Assembly: GCF_009184865.1 (NCBI RefSeq)
Contig: NZ_CP045096.1
Location: 5,952,001-6,016,000 of the forward strand
Direction: 5' to 3'
Length of the DNA stretch: 64,000 nt
Origin: Streptomyces phaeolivaceus
Lineage (GTDB): Bacteria > Actinomycetota > Actinomycetes > Streptomycetales > Streptomycetaceae
Part shown: positions 34,676 through 43,226 of the stretch, piece by piece
Position numbering within the stretch: position 1 is the first letter of the stretch
How the letters are laid out: each line of letters begins with the position of its first letter
Program-made: the position numbers and the translations under genes
The notes under the pieces: model-generated
What the model was told of the DNA's origin: nothing
Database searches by the model: none
The model's input: only the letters and a program-made list of their open reading frames with translations

Positions 34676-36997
34676 GTGTCCGATGAACTGGACTCGAACC
34701 TTTCCGATGCGGTGGAGGGAGTAGTCGAGCACCTATTGCATGTCAGCTACGACGAGCGCACGGTGCTGCGGTTGACCAGTACGGCGGACGACGATCCGAG
34801 CATCACTGTGGTCGGAAAGGCGCTCTTCGGCGTGCGGCCAGGGGAGAGCGTGCGCGTGAGCGGCAGATGGACACAACATCTCCGCTATGGCCGTCAATTC
34901 ATCGCCGAGCGCTGCGATCGCAGGATGCCCGCCGACGAACGGGCCATCCGGATGTATCTCGCCTCGGGCATGATCCGGGGTATCGGGCCGACGCTCGCTG
35001 GAGCGATCGTGGACCGGTTCCGTGACCAGACGCTAAAGATCATTGACGCCGAAGCGCAGCGCTTGCTGGAAGTCCACAACATCGGCGACATCCGGCTGGC
35101 GCGGATCACCGCAGCGTGGCAAGAACAAAAGTCCATCGCCGAGATCATGGTGTTCCTGCAGGGGCTGAATCTCACTCCCGCGCTCGCGGTAAAGATCTAC
35201 ACCGCATACGCCGATACCGACGACGACCCCATGCACATCGTCCGGCACACTCCCTACCGGCTGTGCCGCGATGTGCGGGGCATCGGCTTCGACAAAGCCG
35301 ACAAGATCGCCCTTGCCTTGGGCGTTCCGAAGCACAGCGACGAGCGTCTGCAGGCCGCGCTCACGCACGAACTCAACCTCGCTGCCGGCCAGGCAGGACA
35401 CTGTCACCTGCCCGTACGGGTTCTGCTTTTCCGGACCCGCACGCTGCTGAAGGACGACGACCCGGCGACCGCCGAGATCCTTGACGACGTGGTGTTGCGC
35501 CACGCCTTGAAAGCACTGTGCGACCACAACGAGGCGATCATCGAAACCCTGCCGCTGCCCGCGAGGGACGGCAGCGGCACTCTGGTGGACACGGAGATCG
35601 CTGTACTCCCACGCCTGCACCGCGACGAGACCCAGCTCGCTCACCACGTACGGCGCCTGCTCAGCGCCCGGTCCCTGCTCGCCGAAGTCGCCCCCTGGGA
35701 CGATCGGTTGGCTGGGTTGACCACCACCGAGACGTCCGGGCTGACTGAGGAACAACACCACGCGATCCTCACCGCCCTCACCAGCCCTGTCTCAATCCTC
35801 ACTGGTGGCCCAGGCTGCGGGAAGACCCACACCCTGCGCACCCTTGTCGAGATCGCCGACGAAGCCCACGCGCTCGTGGCGCTCGCGGCGCCCACGGGAA
35901 AGGCCGCGAAGCGACTGGAAGAAACCACCGGCCGGGACGCGATGACCGTCCACCGCCTCATCCGCCCCCCGGACGGCCACACTCTCTTCGACCACTCCAG
36001 CCCTCTCGACTCCGCCGATCTCATCGTTATCGACGAAGCATCCATGCTGGATACCGCCCTCGCCCGCAAGCTCACCGCCGCCATCCGCGACGGCTGCCAC
36101 CTGCTGCTGGTCGGCGATGTCGACCAACTGCCCAGCGTCGGCCCCGGGCGGGTACTGCGCGACCTGCTCGACGTGGAGGACGTCCCTCGCACGCGGCTGA
36201 CCCGAGTCTTCCGCCAGCACGATGACAGCGCCGCGATCGTCCACAACGCCCACCGAATCCTCCGCGGCGCTCTGCCCGAGGACGACCGGAAGGCTTTCTG
36301 GAACAGGCACGTTCCCGACCCGGATGAAGTCGCCCAGCGCGTAGTGGACTTGGTGGCCGACCTCATGCCCCGTCACTTCGGCGTGCTTCCCACGGACATC
36401 CAGGTCCTGTGCCCCGGCAAGAAGAACATCGCCGGAATGACCGACCTCAACCTGCGCCTACAACTCCGGCTCAACCCGCCGTCCGACGACAAACCCCAGC
36501 ACTACCACGACGGCATCGCGTTCCGTCTCGGCGACCGCGTCCAGCAGATCCGCAACAACCCCCACCGCGGGGAGACGGGCATCTTCAACGGCAGCAGCGG
36601 CACTGTCACCGCTCTCGACCTGGAAGCCCACCAGCTCACCGTCACGTTCCACGATGCCGAACAGGCCGCCTACCCGTTCGCGGAACTCGACGAACTCATC
36701 CACGCTTACGCGCTGACTGTCCACCGCTCACAAGGCAGCGAGTACCCGTACGTGATCGTCCCGGTCCTCAGAGAGACCGGCGATCTGCTCCTCCAGCGGA
36801 ACCTGCTGTACACCGCTGTCACTCGTGCCCGCCAAGGAGTCATGATTATCGGACATGCCGAGGCAGTGGAGCGAGCGATTGCCAACAATCGCACCCTCAG
36901 GCGCAACACCGCCCTGACCCACCGCATCACCACCGTTCAGCCGACCGTGCCGGCACCACGACGGAATGCGACTACCGGCCAACTCGCCTGGGACTGA
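34676..36997 (+). CDS. RecD2-type SF1B DNA helicase
   Basis: The 773-residue protein starts at GTG 34676 with GGAGG eight bases upstream and matches RecD2 (about 740-800). An OB-like N-terminal part is followed by two helix-hairpin-helix segments (SGMIRGIGPTLAGAIVDRF, RDVRGIGFDKADKIALALG). Then come Walker A LTGGPGCGKTHTLRTL (Lys about 383), APTGKAAKRLEE, Walker B LIVIDEASMLD (Asp about 453), GDVDQLPSVGPG, and the motif V-VI region ALTVHRSQGSEYPYVIVPV and LLYTAVTRARQGVMII. RecD2 is a 5'-3' helicase outside RecBCD. It is complete here and likely functional. In this neighbourhood of nucleases and helicases it may serve the element or defence. Confidence 0.92.
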   Translation: MSDELDSNLSDAVEGVVEHLLHVSYDERTVLRLTSTADDDPSITVVGKALFGVRPGESVRVSGRWTQHLRYGRQFIAERCDRRMPADERAIRMYLASGMIRGIGPTLAGAIVDRFRDQTLKIIDAEAQRLLEVHNIGDIRLARITAAWQEQKSIAEIMVFLQGLNLTPALAVKIYTAYADTDDDPMHIVRHTPYRLCRDVRGIGFDKADKIALALGVPKHSDERLQAALTHELNLAAGQAGHCHLPVRVLLFRTRTLLKDDDPATAEILDDVVLRHALKALCDHNEAIIETLPLPARDGSGTLVDTEIAVLPRLHRDETQLAHHVRRLLSARSLLAEVAPWDDRLAGLTTTETSGLTEEQHHAILTALTSPVSILTGGPGCGKTHTLRTLVEIADEAHALVALAAPTGKAAKRLEETTGRDAMTVHRLIRPPDGHTLFDHSSPLDSADLIVIDEASMLDTALARKLTAAIRDGCHLLLVGDVDQLPSVGPGRVLRDLLDVEDVPRTRLTRVFRQHDDSAAIVHNAHRILRGALPEDDRKAFWNRHVPDPDEVAQRVVDLVADLMPRHFGVLPTDIQVLCPGKKNIAGMTDLNLRLQLRLNPPSDDKPQHYHDGIAFRLGDRVQQIRNNPHRGETGIFNGSSGTVTALDLEAHQLTVTFHDAEQAAYPFAELDELIHAYALTVHRSQGSEYPYVIVPVLRETGDLLLQRNLLYTAVTRARQGVMIIGHAEAVERAIANNRTLRRNTALTHRITTVQPTVPAPRRNATTGQLAWD

Positions 36998-37145
36998 ACG
37001 TCATCGATGAAGCCGTCGGAGTAGCCCAGGCGTCGAAGATCGTCGAACTCCCTCGGTGCTCCGCCGAGGGACGAGTGGCGCGTTCCGCCCACCGGCACGC
37101 CACGATCGGTTCACACCTGTAGGCCTGCGTCGAGCAGGCTGGTAC

Positions 37146-37385
37146 CTAGATCGGAAACTCTCCTCGCCGGACTGCGGCTATGAAGTTCAGCCATACCTCC
37201 GCTTTGAAAACGATCATTGAGTCGTCAGGCTCTTTGGAGTCCCGGACAGGGGCCTGGCCCGGTGGGGGGGGGGTAAGTATTTCCAGGCAGGCGTTCTCGT
37301 TGCCGCTGTAGCTGCTCTTGCGCCAGACGCGGGTGATCGTTTCGTTCAAGGCTGCCTGTCCTTGCCGGGTGACGGAATCGTTCAT
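37146..37385 (-). CDS. DUF397 protein
   Basis: The 79-residue protein has the DUF397 signature: VWRKSSYSGNENACLEI, APVRDSKEPDD and LNFIAAVRRGEF. DUF397 genes usually stand beside XRE-type regulators in Streptomyces; here the neighbour is the NB-ARC/TPR gene, which it overlaps as ATGA. A run of ten G at 37264-37273 encodes the PPPPG stretch and would be prone to slippage. It is the last gene of the NLR transcription unit. Confidence 0.85.
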   Translation of the reverse strand: MNDSVTRQGQAALNETITRVWRKSSYSGNENACLEILTPPPPGQAPVRDSKEPDDSMIVFKAEVWLNFIAAVRRGEFPI

Positions 37386-39730
37386 GCGTTCTCTTCGGTC
37401 GTGGCCAACTCATACACCTCGCGGCAGTTGAGGGTGCCGGGATGTTCGGGGCCCAGTACGCGTGTGCTGGCCGCGAGGGTGTGCGCCACGAGATCTCGCG
37501 CCTGCCGGTGGTTCCCAGCGCCGATGAGGATGCGGGCGAGCCGGGTCTGGATGGCCAGGGTGTGGGGGTGTTCCGGCCCGACGACGCGCTCGCGGGCTTC
37601 CGCCACGGTCCTGGCGATGTGCTCCGCTTCGGGCCAATTGCCCTGGCGGAGCAGGATGCCGGCCAGGAGATCCTGAGCGTTCAGGGTCCGCGGGTGCTCT
37701 GGGCCCAGGACGCGTTCACCGCCGCTGACCGTGGCCCGGGCGAGGGCCTCTGCCTCGTCCAGCTGGTCGTTTCTGGAGAGCACCCAGGCCAGGGCGATTC
37801 TGCTCTGCAGGGTGTGCGGATGCTCTACGCCCAGGGCGCGTTCGCTGAGTGCGAGGTTGGGCCGGGCGAGGGCCTCGGCTTCTGCCCAGCGCCCCTGTTC
37901 GCCGATGGCGTCCGAGAGACAGGCCCGGCTCTCCAGTGTGTCGGGGTGCTCCGGCCCCAGGACACGGTGGCGACCGTCTGCCGCACGCCGCATGTGCTGC
38001 TCGTCCTCGGTGAATCTGCCGAGCCCGTACAGCGCGAGACCGAGCGCGTGGGCGCTGGCCAGGGTGTCGGGATGGTCGGCGCCAAGCAGGGTTTCGCGGG
38101 CGTCCAGGGTTTCCTGGTGGAGGTCGGCGGCTTCGGCGAACCGGCCGGTTCCGGTGAGTGCTCGGGCGAGCTCGTGCCGGTCGGTCAGCGCGTCGGGGGT
38201 CGTCTGACCCCGTGTGGCGGCGGCAGCCGCTTCACCGAGGGAATGGGCGGTCGCGTAGTCGCCACGTGCGTAGCTCTGGAGGCGCAGCCCGCGGACGACG
38301 GACAGCGCGGGCTCCAGGGCCGAGCCGCTCATGTCGGCGCAGCGCCGCAGCAGTGCCGTCGCGTGCGGAGCAAACAGGCGAAGGCTCTGGCTGTCGATGT
38401 ACTGGCCGTCGTTCGTGGCCAGGAGCTGCGAGAGGAGTTCGGCCGCGGCGGTTAGCACGATGTCGCGCTGGTCGAGCGGGATCCGGGCCGCGACGGTGTC
38501 CAGGAGAAGGGCATGGGCCTGCACGGTCCGTACGGCAGGTCGGCCGGAGTCTCCGGGGACATGGTGGAGGGAGACGAGCGACTGCGATTTCAGCCCCATG
38601 ACGGCGCTGTTGGCCCGGCCACCGGTCAGGGGAGGATCAGCCTGCGCGAGGGCCGTGGCATCCAGCCGGGGCGGGGCGAGCAGGCCGACCGGCAGAGGAT
38701 CGGGGGCGTAGCACGACAGGATCCGCAGCACTGTGGTCGCCTCAGGAAGACCCTGCCGGTGCAGGGCGTCCAGGGACAACTGCCAGGTGCTGCTGATCAA
38801 TCGGCGCAGATCGCGTTCACCGGGCTCGGCGCCGAGGTCCAGGACGGTGCTCGGATCGTGCCGCAGGCGCTGGAGGTAGTCGTGCACGGTCACTGGTTCC
38901 AGGACCTGCTGGCCCAGATAGGTGCCAGCCAGCATCAGGGCGAGCGGATGGCAGCCCAGGCTGTGCGCCAGTTGCTCCAGCACGGCCAGGTCTGCGTCGC
39001 CGACCTGGAAGTCCAGCAGCACATCTACGGCGTCCGACACCTCCAGTACGCCGAGTGGGTGCGATGCGGCACCGTGCCACAGCGGGGCGGCGCCATGCCG
39101 GGTGGTGACCAGTACGGTCCCGCGCGGGCTTGGGCGCAGCCACCCGGGCTCCTGAAAGATGGAGGGCTCGTCGGCGTTGTCGAGAACGAGGAGCCAGCGT
39201 TCGTCCGAGCGGCCGAGGTAGTGCCAGACCAGGTCTGCGGCCGGGCGCCTGCCCGCCCGGGCGGCGTCGACCTCGTCCTGGGAAGCGCCCCGGTCGGTGG
39301 CCACGGCGAGCATGCCGGCGCGGAACGAGGTGGCGCTGGATGCGTTGACCCACAGCCCGGTGAGACCGTGCCCGCCGACCGCCTCATCGAACACGGTCAG
39401 TGCCACCGCGGTCTTTCCGCAGCCCGGCATGCCGTGCACGATGTGGATGCCCTTCGGCTCCGGCTCGTTGCCCAGGACCGCGGCCAAGAGCGCGCGCCGC
39501 AGATCGCGCCGGTCCCGAATCGGCGAGTGCATCCGGGCGGCCAGAGGCACGCGCACCGAATCCGGCCCCGCCCACTGCTGATCCCCCAGGGCGCCGAGGG
39601 TCGCGGCAATGTGGGTGTGGTACTCGGTGATGTGCTGGTCACGCTCCGCACGGAACAGTCGGCCGTGATCGCTCACGGCGGTGCGCGGTGCCGACACCTC
39701 GGACTGGTGAGGTTCCACGCCCTCGGTCAC
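37382..39730 (-). CDS. NB-ARC/TPR (NLR-like) signalling ATPase
   Basis: The 782-residue STAND ATPase starts at GTG 39730. Residues 15-39 carry the short motif LFRAERDQHITEY, also found at the C-terminus of the upstream protein. The NB-ARC core has Walker A IVHGMPGCGKTAVAL (Lys about 106), the Walker B region RWLLVLDNADEP, and VLVTTRHGAAPLW and GCHPLALMLAG. From about residue 480 on, TPR repeats recur with L-G-x-E-H-P-x-T-L (GPEHPDTLESRACLSDA, GVEHPHTLQSRIALAW, GPEHPRTLNAQDLLAG). Such proteins sense a trigger through the repeats and oligomerise. The GTGA overlap with the upstream gene implies co-translation. A defence or regulated-death role is inferred. Confidence 0.85.
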   Translation of the reverse strand: MTEGVEPHQSEVSAPRTAVSDHGRLFRAERDQHITEYHTHIAATLGALGDQQWAGPDSVRVPLAARMHSPIRDRRDLRRALLAAVLGNEPEPKGIHIVHGMPGCGKTAVALTVFDEAVGGHGLTGLWVNASSATSFRAGMLAVATDRGASQDEVDAARAGRRPAADLVWHYLGRSDERWLLVLDNADEPSIFQEPGWLRPSPRGTVLVTTRHGAAPLWHGAASHPLGVLEVSDAVDVLLDFQVGDADLAVLEQLAHSLGCHPLALMLAGTYLGQQVLEPVTVHDYLQRLRHDPSTVLDLGAEPGERDLRRLISSTWQLSLDALHRQGLPEATTVLRILSCYAPDPLPVGLLAPPRLDATALAQADPPLTGGRANSAVMGLKSQSLVSLHHVPGDSGRPAVRTVQAHALLLDTVAARIPLDQRDIVLTAAAELLSQLLATNDGQYIDSQSLRLFAPHATALLRRCADMSGSALEPALSVVRGLRLQSYARGDYATAHSLGEAAAAATRGQTTPDALTDRHELARALTGTGRFAEAADLHQETLDARETLLGADHPDTLASAHALGLALYGLGRFTEDEQHMRRAADGRHRVLGPEHPDTLESRACLSDAIGEQGRWAEAEALARPNLALSERALGVEHPHTLQSRIALAWVLSRNDQLDEAEALARATVSGGERVLGPEHPRTLNAQDLLAGILLRQGNWPEAEHIARTVAEARERVVGPEHPHTLAIQTRLARILIGAGNHRQARDLVAHTLAASTRVLGPEHPGTLNCREVYELATTEENA

Positions 39731-40152
39731 CGCTCGGTGATGTGCTGGTCACGACCGGCCTGATAGACGCGGCCACTGCCGGAGACCTCGGCACGCATGT
39801 TGACCACGGGGGCCCGAACCTCCTGCTCTGCGGGGAGCAGAGCACGGGACTCTTCCAGGACACGGAGCAACTCCTGCGCAATCTCCGGATCGGCGATCAG
39901 CAGGCGGCGCAGCCGTCCCTGCCACTCGCCGGCGAGAGCCTGCTCGCCAAGTGTGTCGCCCTCCTGCCGAGCGGCCAGGATCTCCGCTCGGGTTACGTCC
40001 AGCTCATTGCCGACCTCGTCGGCCTGACCAGGGCGTACCCGTTGCCACAGTGCAACGACGCCGTCGCGCGTGTGCTGCCAGACATCGGTCGCCATCAGGG
40101 CCACGACAGTGGCGCTCGCGGTCTGCGCCATCACCGTCAACTGCGGATCCAT
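39727..40152 (-). CDS. NLR-partner protein with C-terminal amyloid-like motif (141 aa)
   Basis: ATG 40152 opens the transcription unit. Residues 5-35 are largely hydrophobic or amphipathic (LTVMAQTASATVVALMATDV). The middle is helical and charged (residues 45-105). The last 20 residues read SGSGRVYQAGRDQHITER, matching RAERDQHITEY near the start of the NLR protein. Bacterial amyloid signalling sequences (BASS) follow this plan: motif at the C-terminus of an effector and at the N-terminus of an adjacent NLR. By that analogy this is the effector, perhaps membrane-active. No known effector domain is recognised, so the function is inference. Confidence 0.7.
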   Translation of the reverse strand: MDPQLTVMAQTASATVVALMATDVWQHTRDGVVALWQRVRPGQADEVGNELDVTRAEILAARQEGDTLGEQALAGEWQGRLRRLLIADPEIAQELLRVLEESRALLPAEQEVRAPVVNMRAEVSGSGRVYQAGRDQHITER

Positions 40153-40413
40153 GCTCCCCCCGAACCAGCTGTACCTCGCATCTGCCCAATGATAGGCGGC
40201 GGTTGGCATGAACGGGCCGTGATCTGCTCCTCGGCCAAGGAGGGTTGGTTGGTGCTCGGGCATCTTGTGGCATTTGCTGCGGCAGCTGCGGCCGAGCCGC
40301 GATCGAGTATCTGCCCGAATGCGGTTCTGTTGTGCGGACTTAGGGGAGGCGACTGTCAGTGCCCGTTGCGATGCTCTGCGCGCACGATTCGGGTGAGCTG
40401 AGAGGAGTATTGG

Positions 40414-41409
40414 GTGCTTGACGATCTGCTGGTGGTGGGGTTCGACCTGGACACGCAGAGCGAGGTCCACATCGGCGACCGGCCTCTGGAGCAGTGGCGG
40501 GCACTCGGCTACGGGCGGCGGGAGACGGTGGTGTGCTTCTACTGCTGGCGCGGTATCGACGCGCCTGCGGGCACGAAAGTGCCATTGGTGGCCCGCGGGA
40601 GGATCGGTGGCTTGGTGCGACCGCACTTCGCGCACCCGGCCGGAACCGCACCGCCGGGCGGGCACGGTCGCGAGACGGTCTGGCACATCAACGCCAAGCA
40701 CCGGCTCGCCCGCTGGGCCCGTACCCGGCCCAACGTCATGCAGGTCCGGATGGAGCAGTGGACCGAGGATCGCGACCGACGTGCCGACGTCCACGTCGTC
40801 CTCGACGACGGCGCCCGCCTGGCGCTGGAAGCCCAACGTGAGCTGATCACCGACGAGTTGTGGCAGGCCCGGCACCGCGACTACGCCGCCGCTGGCGTGC
40901 GGGACGTATGGTTCATGCGCCCAGATACCCGCGTCCCGCATGTCTTGTTTGCTGAGGGCATCCCCGCCTGGACGCTCTATCACCGTGAGGGCGAGGCCGA
41001 AGCCCGCCTCGGAGAGCCCCACGCGCGGGGCCCGCAGTGGTGGACGAAGGACCTGCGCCTGTTCGGGCTGCACCATCCCCCGTGCCCCGGCGACCCGGTT
41101 GTCCGCGAACGCTTCCCGCTCACCGAGCTCGGCCTGGACCCCGACGGTGTGACCTTCCCGCCCGCGATGAACGAACGCCTGGCCGAACAGGCCGCCCGCG
41201 TACAACGGGACGCCAGCGAGGCCCGGCACCAGCACGAACAGGCCGAGCGGCGGCGGGAGGCTGCACCCAGGCAACCCCGTTACAGGTACGAACCCGCCCC
41301 GCCGCCCCCGCGGCCGGCGGCCGTGCCTGCGGGTACGCCGGTCTGCGAGGTCTGCCACCGCCCGCTCGCTGAGCCTCTGGTCCGCTACGGTCGGCACATC
41401 CTGTGTTGA
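40414..41409 (+). CDS. CoiA-like nuclease-fold protein, second copy
   Basis: The 331-residue protein starts at GTG 40414 with AGGAG seven bases upstream. It has an N-terminal Cys pair (VVCFYCWRGIDAP), then VRPHFAHPAGTAP, VWHINAKHRLARW and a PD-(D/E)XK core (RRADVHVVLDDGARLALEAQRE, with Asp and E-x-Q). This is the CoiA pattern seen at 23881-25278, but without the long coiled coil. The C-terminus ends with another Cys pair (CEVCHRPL...HILC). It is divergent from the NLR operon across a 261-base promoter region. Confidence 0.78.
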   Translation: MLDDLLVVGFDLDTQSEVHIGDRPLEQWRALGYGRRETVVCFYCWRGIDAPAGTKVPLVARGRIGGLVRPHFAHPAGTAPPGGHGRETVWHINAKHRLARWARTRPNVMQVRMEQWTEDRDRRADVHVVLDDGARLALEAQRELITDELWQARHRDYAAAGVRDVWFMRPDTRVPHVLFAEGIPAWTLYHREGEAEARLGEPHARGPQWWTKDLRLFGLHHPPCPGDPVVRERFPLTELGLDPDGVTFPPAMNERLAEQAARVQRDASEARHQHEQAERRREAAPRQPRYRYEPAPPPPRPAAVPAGTPVCEVCHRPLAEPLVRYGRHILC

Positions 41410-41591
41410 ATGGGGTAGAGGGGTTACTTGCGCTCCTCGCCCACCAGGTCGTCGCACAGCTCCGTCAGTGCCCACGCCTGTTTCTGGAGCGCGTTGACGT
41501 GACGACTTGTGGCCCCACCCCATGGGCTGAACACCGGATTTCGGCAGGAGTACCGCCCGCCGGGGCCGACTACGGCCGGTTTCCTGGCACG

Positions 41592-41990
41592 ATGCTCTTC
41601 ATGCAGCCCCTGCCCACCCCCTGCCCTGCCGACCTCATCCCCAACGCCACGGGCCTGAAGCCGTTCAACGCCGCCTACCAGGCGGCCAAGACAGCGTGCG
41701 CTGTGTACGTCGGCATCGAGCGCCGCGGCCAACTATGGACCGTGAAAGCCGACGCGCTCACCGCCGCCCCGCAGCACGCTGTTGACGACACCACGCACGA
41801 CGCGATCCGGGCTGCCACCCTCCGCCTGGCCCGCAGCGGTGAGATTCGCCCCGGCTCCGGGCTGGGGCCGGTGCACTACACGCTGAACGGCGTGAAGAGC
41901 GAGGACCGGGCTCGCGAGCTCGCCGCCGCGCTGCACGCCGCACTGTACGGAGACGTGGAGCCCCTGACCCGCGCTGTCTCCGCCTCCTGA
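41592..41990 (+). CDS. Hypothetical protein (132 aa)
   Basis: ATG 41592 was chosen, and ATG 41601 is three codons later; neither has a strong ribosome-binding site. The protein has NAAYQAAKTACAVYVGIERRG, VKADALTAAPQHAVDDTTHD and a helical C-terminus (SEDRARELAAALHAALYGDV). No motif or family is recognised. It is the last gene before the tRNA-derived repeat. Confidence 0.55.
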   Translation: MLFMQPLPTPCPADLIPNATGLKPFNAAYQAAKTACAVYVGIERRGQLWTVKADALTAAPQHAVDDTTHDAIRAATLRLARSGEIRPGSGLGPVHYTLNGVKSEDRARELAAALHAALYGDVEPLTRAVSAS

Positions 41991-42348
41991 CACAGCCCGA
42001 CACAACTGCAGGAGACGCTCACCTCCCGGGTGTACGGGAGAGGCCGCCGGGGAGTACGTTCGACGTAGAGGAACGTTGCCTCAGCCCTCCGCGCCTGTAG
42101 GAGTTGAAGTTCCGAGTCACGCTGTGTTGACTGCCTACAATTCGACCTTGCTCGGCCGGGAACTGCGCTCCGGCTCCACCAGGCGGTCGCTGATTGCGCA
42201 GGTGACGGCGATGGGAGGCCAGGGGGAGGCCGGACGCCTTTGGACCAGATGGACGCGACAGCATGGGCGAAAATGCAGCGTGTGTTCTGATCAGCCAAAA
42301 CTGGAACCGGCGGCACAGGGCAGCACCCCGTATCACGATCACTAGTGT

Positions 42349-42392
42349 TCTCGTAATGCGTAGGTCTCGGGTTCGAATCCCGAAGGCGGCTC
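42349..42392 (+). repeat. tRNA-Thr(CGT) 3'-half fragment: att-like site, copy 1
   Basis: The 44 bases comprise an anticodon loop CTCGTAA, the 3' anticodon strand TGCGT, a T-arm TCGGGTTCGAATCCCGA and the acceptor strand AGGCGGC. No D-arm or 5' acceptor strand precedes it, so it is not a working tRNA. Integration of actinobacterial elements at tRNA 3' ends leaves such fragments. Copy 2 at 58753 is in the same orientation with one extra A. This copy is a plausible right end of the conjugative element to its left. Confidence 0.8.
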
Positions 42393-42401
42393 TGTGGTGA
42401 A

Positions 42402-42439
42402 CCCCAGGTCAAGCTTTTGACCTGGGGTTTCTTCGTTTT
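42402..42439 (+). terminator. Intrinsic terminator after att copy 1
   Basis: CCCCAGGTCAA, a four-base loop and TTGACCTGGGG are followed by TTTCTTCGTTTT, a classic hairpin plus U-tract. It sits ten bases after the tRNA fragment and probably terminated the original tRNA gene. Confidence 0.85.
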
Positions 42440-43153
42440 GTTGACCTTGGAATTCGGACGGATCGGACACTCGAGGGCTATGCATCGTAATGCGTAGGTC
42501 CCAGGTTGACGCTCGGTGGTGATTCTGCTCTGCAAGGCTGTGAACTGGCCTTTTGCCGCTTGCTGTCGGTCCGCCTCGGCCTGTTCGGAATGACGTGGTG
42601 GCCATTTGGTGGCCAAGCGTGCAGCCATCGTGCAGATTGGCTCCTGTTTGGCCGCGCAACTGGAGGTTGGGAAGGGAACAGTTGTTGTGCCCACCCGACA
42701 ATCACGGGGGCGTCCCCTGTCGTCGTGTAGTCGATCAGGCTGCGGAATCTGCAGGTCGCGGCCTGAATTGCCTTGCTGGAGGCTCTGTTGGGAACCGCAG
42801 AGCCGGGATGAGTGGTGATCGCGCGACGGCCCGCAGCGGCAGGTATCGGACGACTCCGAAGCGGCGGCGACAGAACGTGATCGGCTACGCCACCACGGGG
42901 GACGCGACCCGGGCAAGTCGATCGGGCGGTGCCCTGACCGGTCAGTGCTGATGTTGCTCGTGAGTGGGAAACGGCCAACTTTGCGCGCAGGTGAGGGCTT
43001 CCTTCCCGGGTGCAGGTTTGCGATGCCTGTGAGTCGCTGGCGTGGACATGCTCGCCGTGTGGCCGTGCAGGGAGATCGCTGCACTGTAGGGCGACCGTCC
43101 TCTCGAACGGGCGTGATCACGCCAAACTGCCCCTGAGTGGACTTTATAAATTC

Positions 43154-43183
43154 TTGACGCTTCAAGTCCGCTCACCGTTAACT
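43154..43183 (+). promoter_or_regulatory. Possible sigma-70-type promoter for FG-GAP gene
   Basis: TTGACG at 43154-43159 and TTAACT at 43178-43183 are 18 bases apart, 44 bases before the GTG start, inside a locally AT-rich stretch. The -10 match is only fair. Confidence 0.35.
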
Positions 43184-43226
43184 CAGGCCACTTTTGTGAT
43201 CTCTGTGCGTGGTCGGGGTGGGGGCA

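Larger units (their letters stand above)
41991..43226. other. Non-coding junction with att-like repeat, copy 1
   Basis: About 1.2 kb holds no convincing gene. It contains the tRNA-Thr 3' fragment (42349-42392), a terminator, and a colinear direct repeat with the 58.6-59.07 kb region. Shared blocks are GGCCGGACGCCTTTGGAC at 42228 (121 bases before the att core in both copies), the core and terminator, and GTGGCCATTTGGTGGCCA at 42598 (249 bases after the core; 251 in copy 2). The rest, 42660-43150, holds nothing I recognise. Confidence 0.6.

Noticed and set aside
41876..43165. 429-codon minus-strand open frame with an RLRDSNPRPTHYE stretch
   Set aside because: That peptide is the known artefact of translating a tRNA T-arm backwards; the region is the att-like junction.
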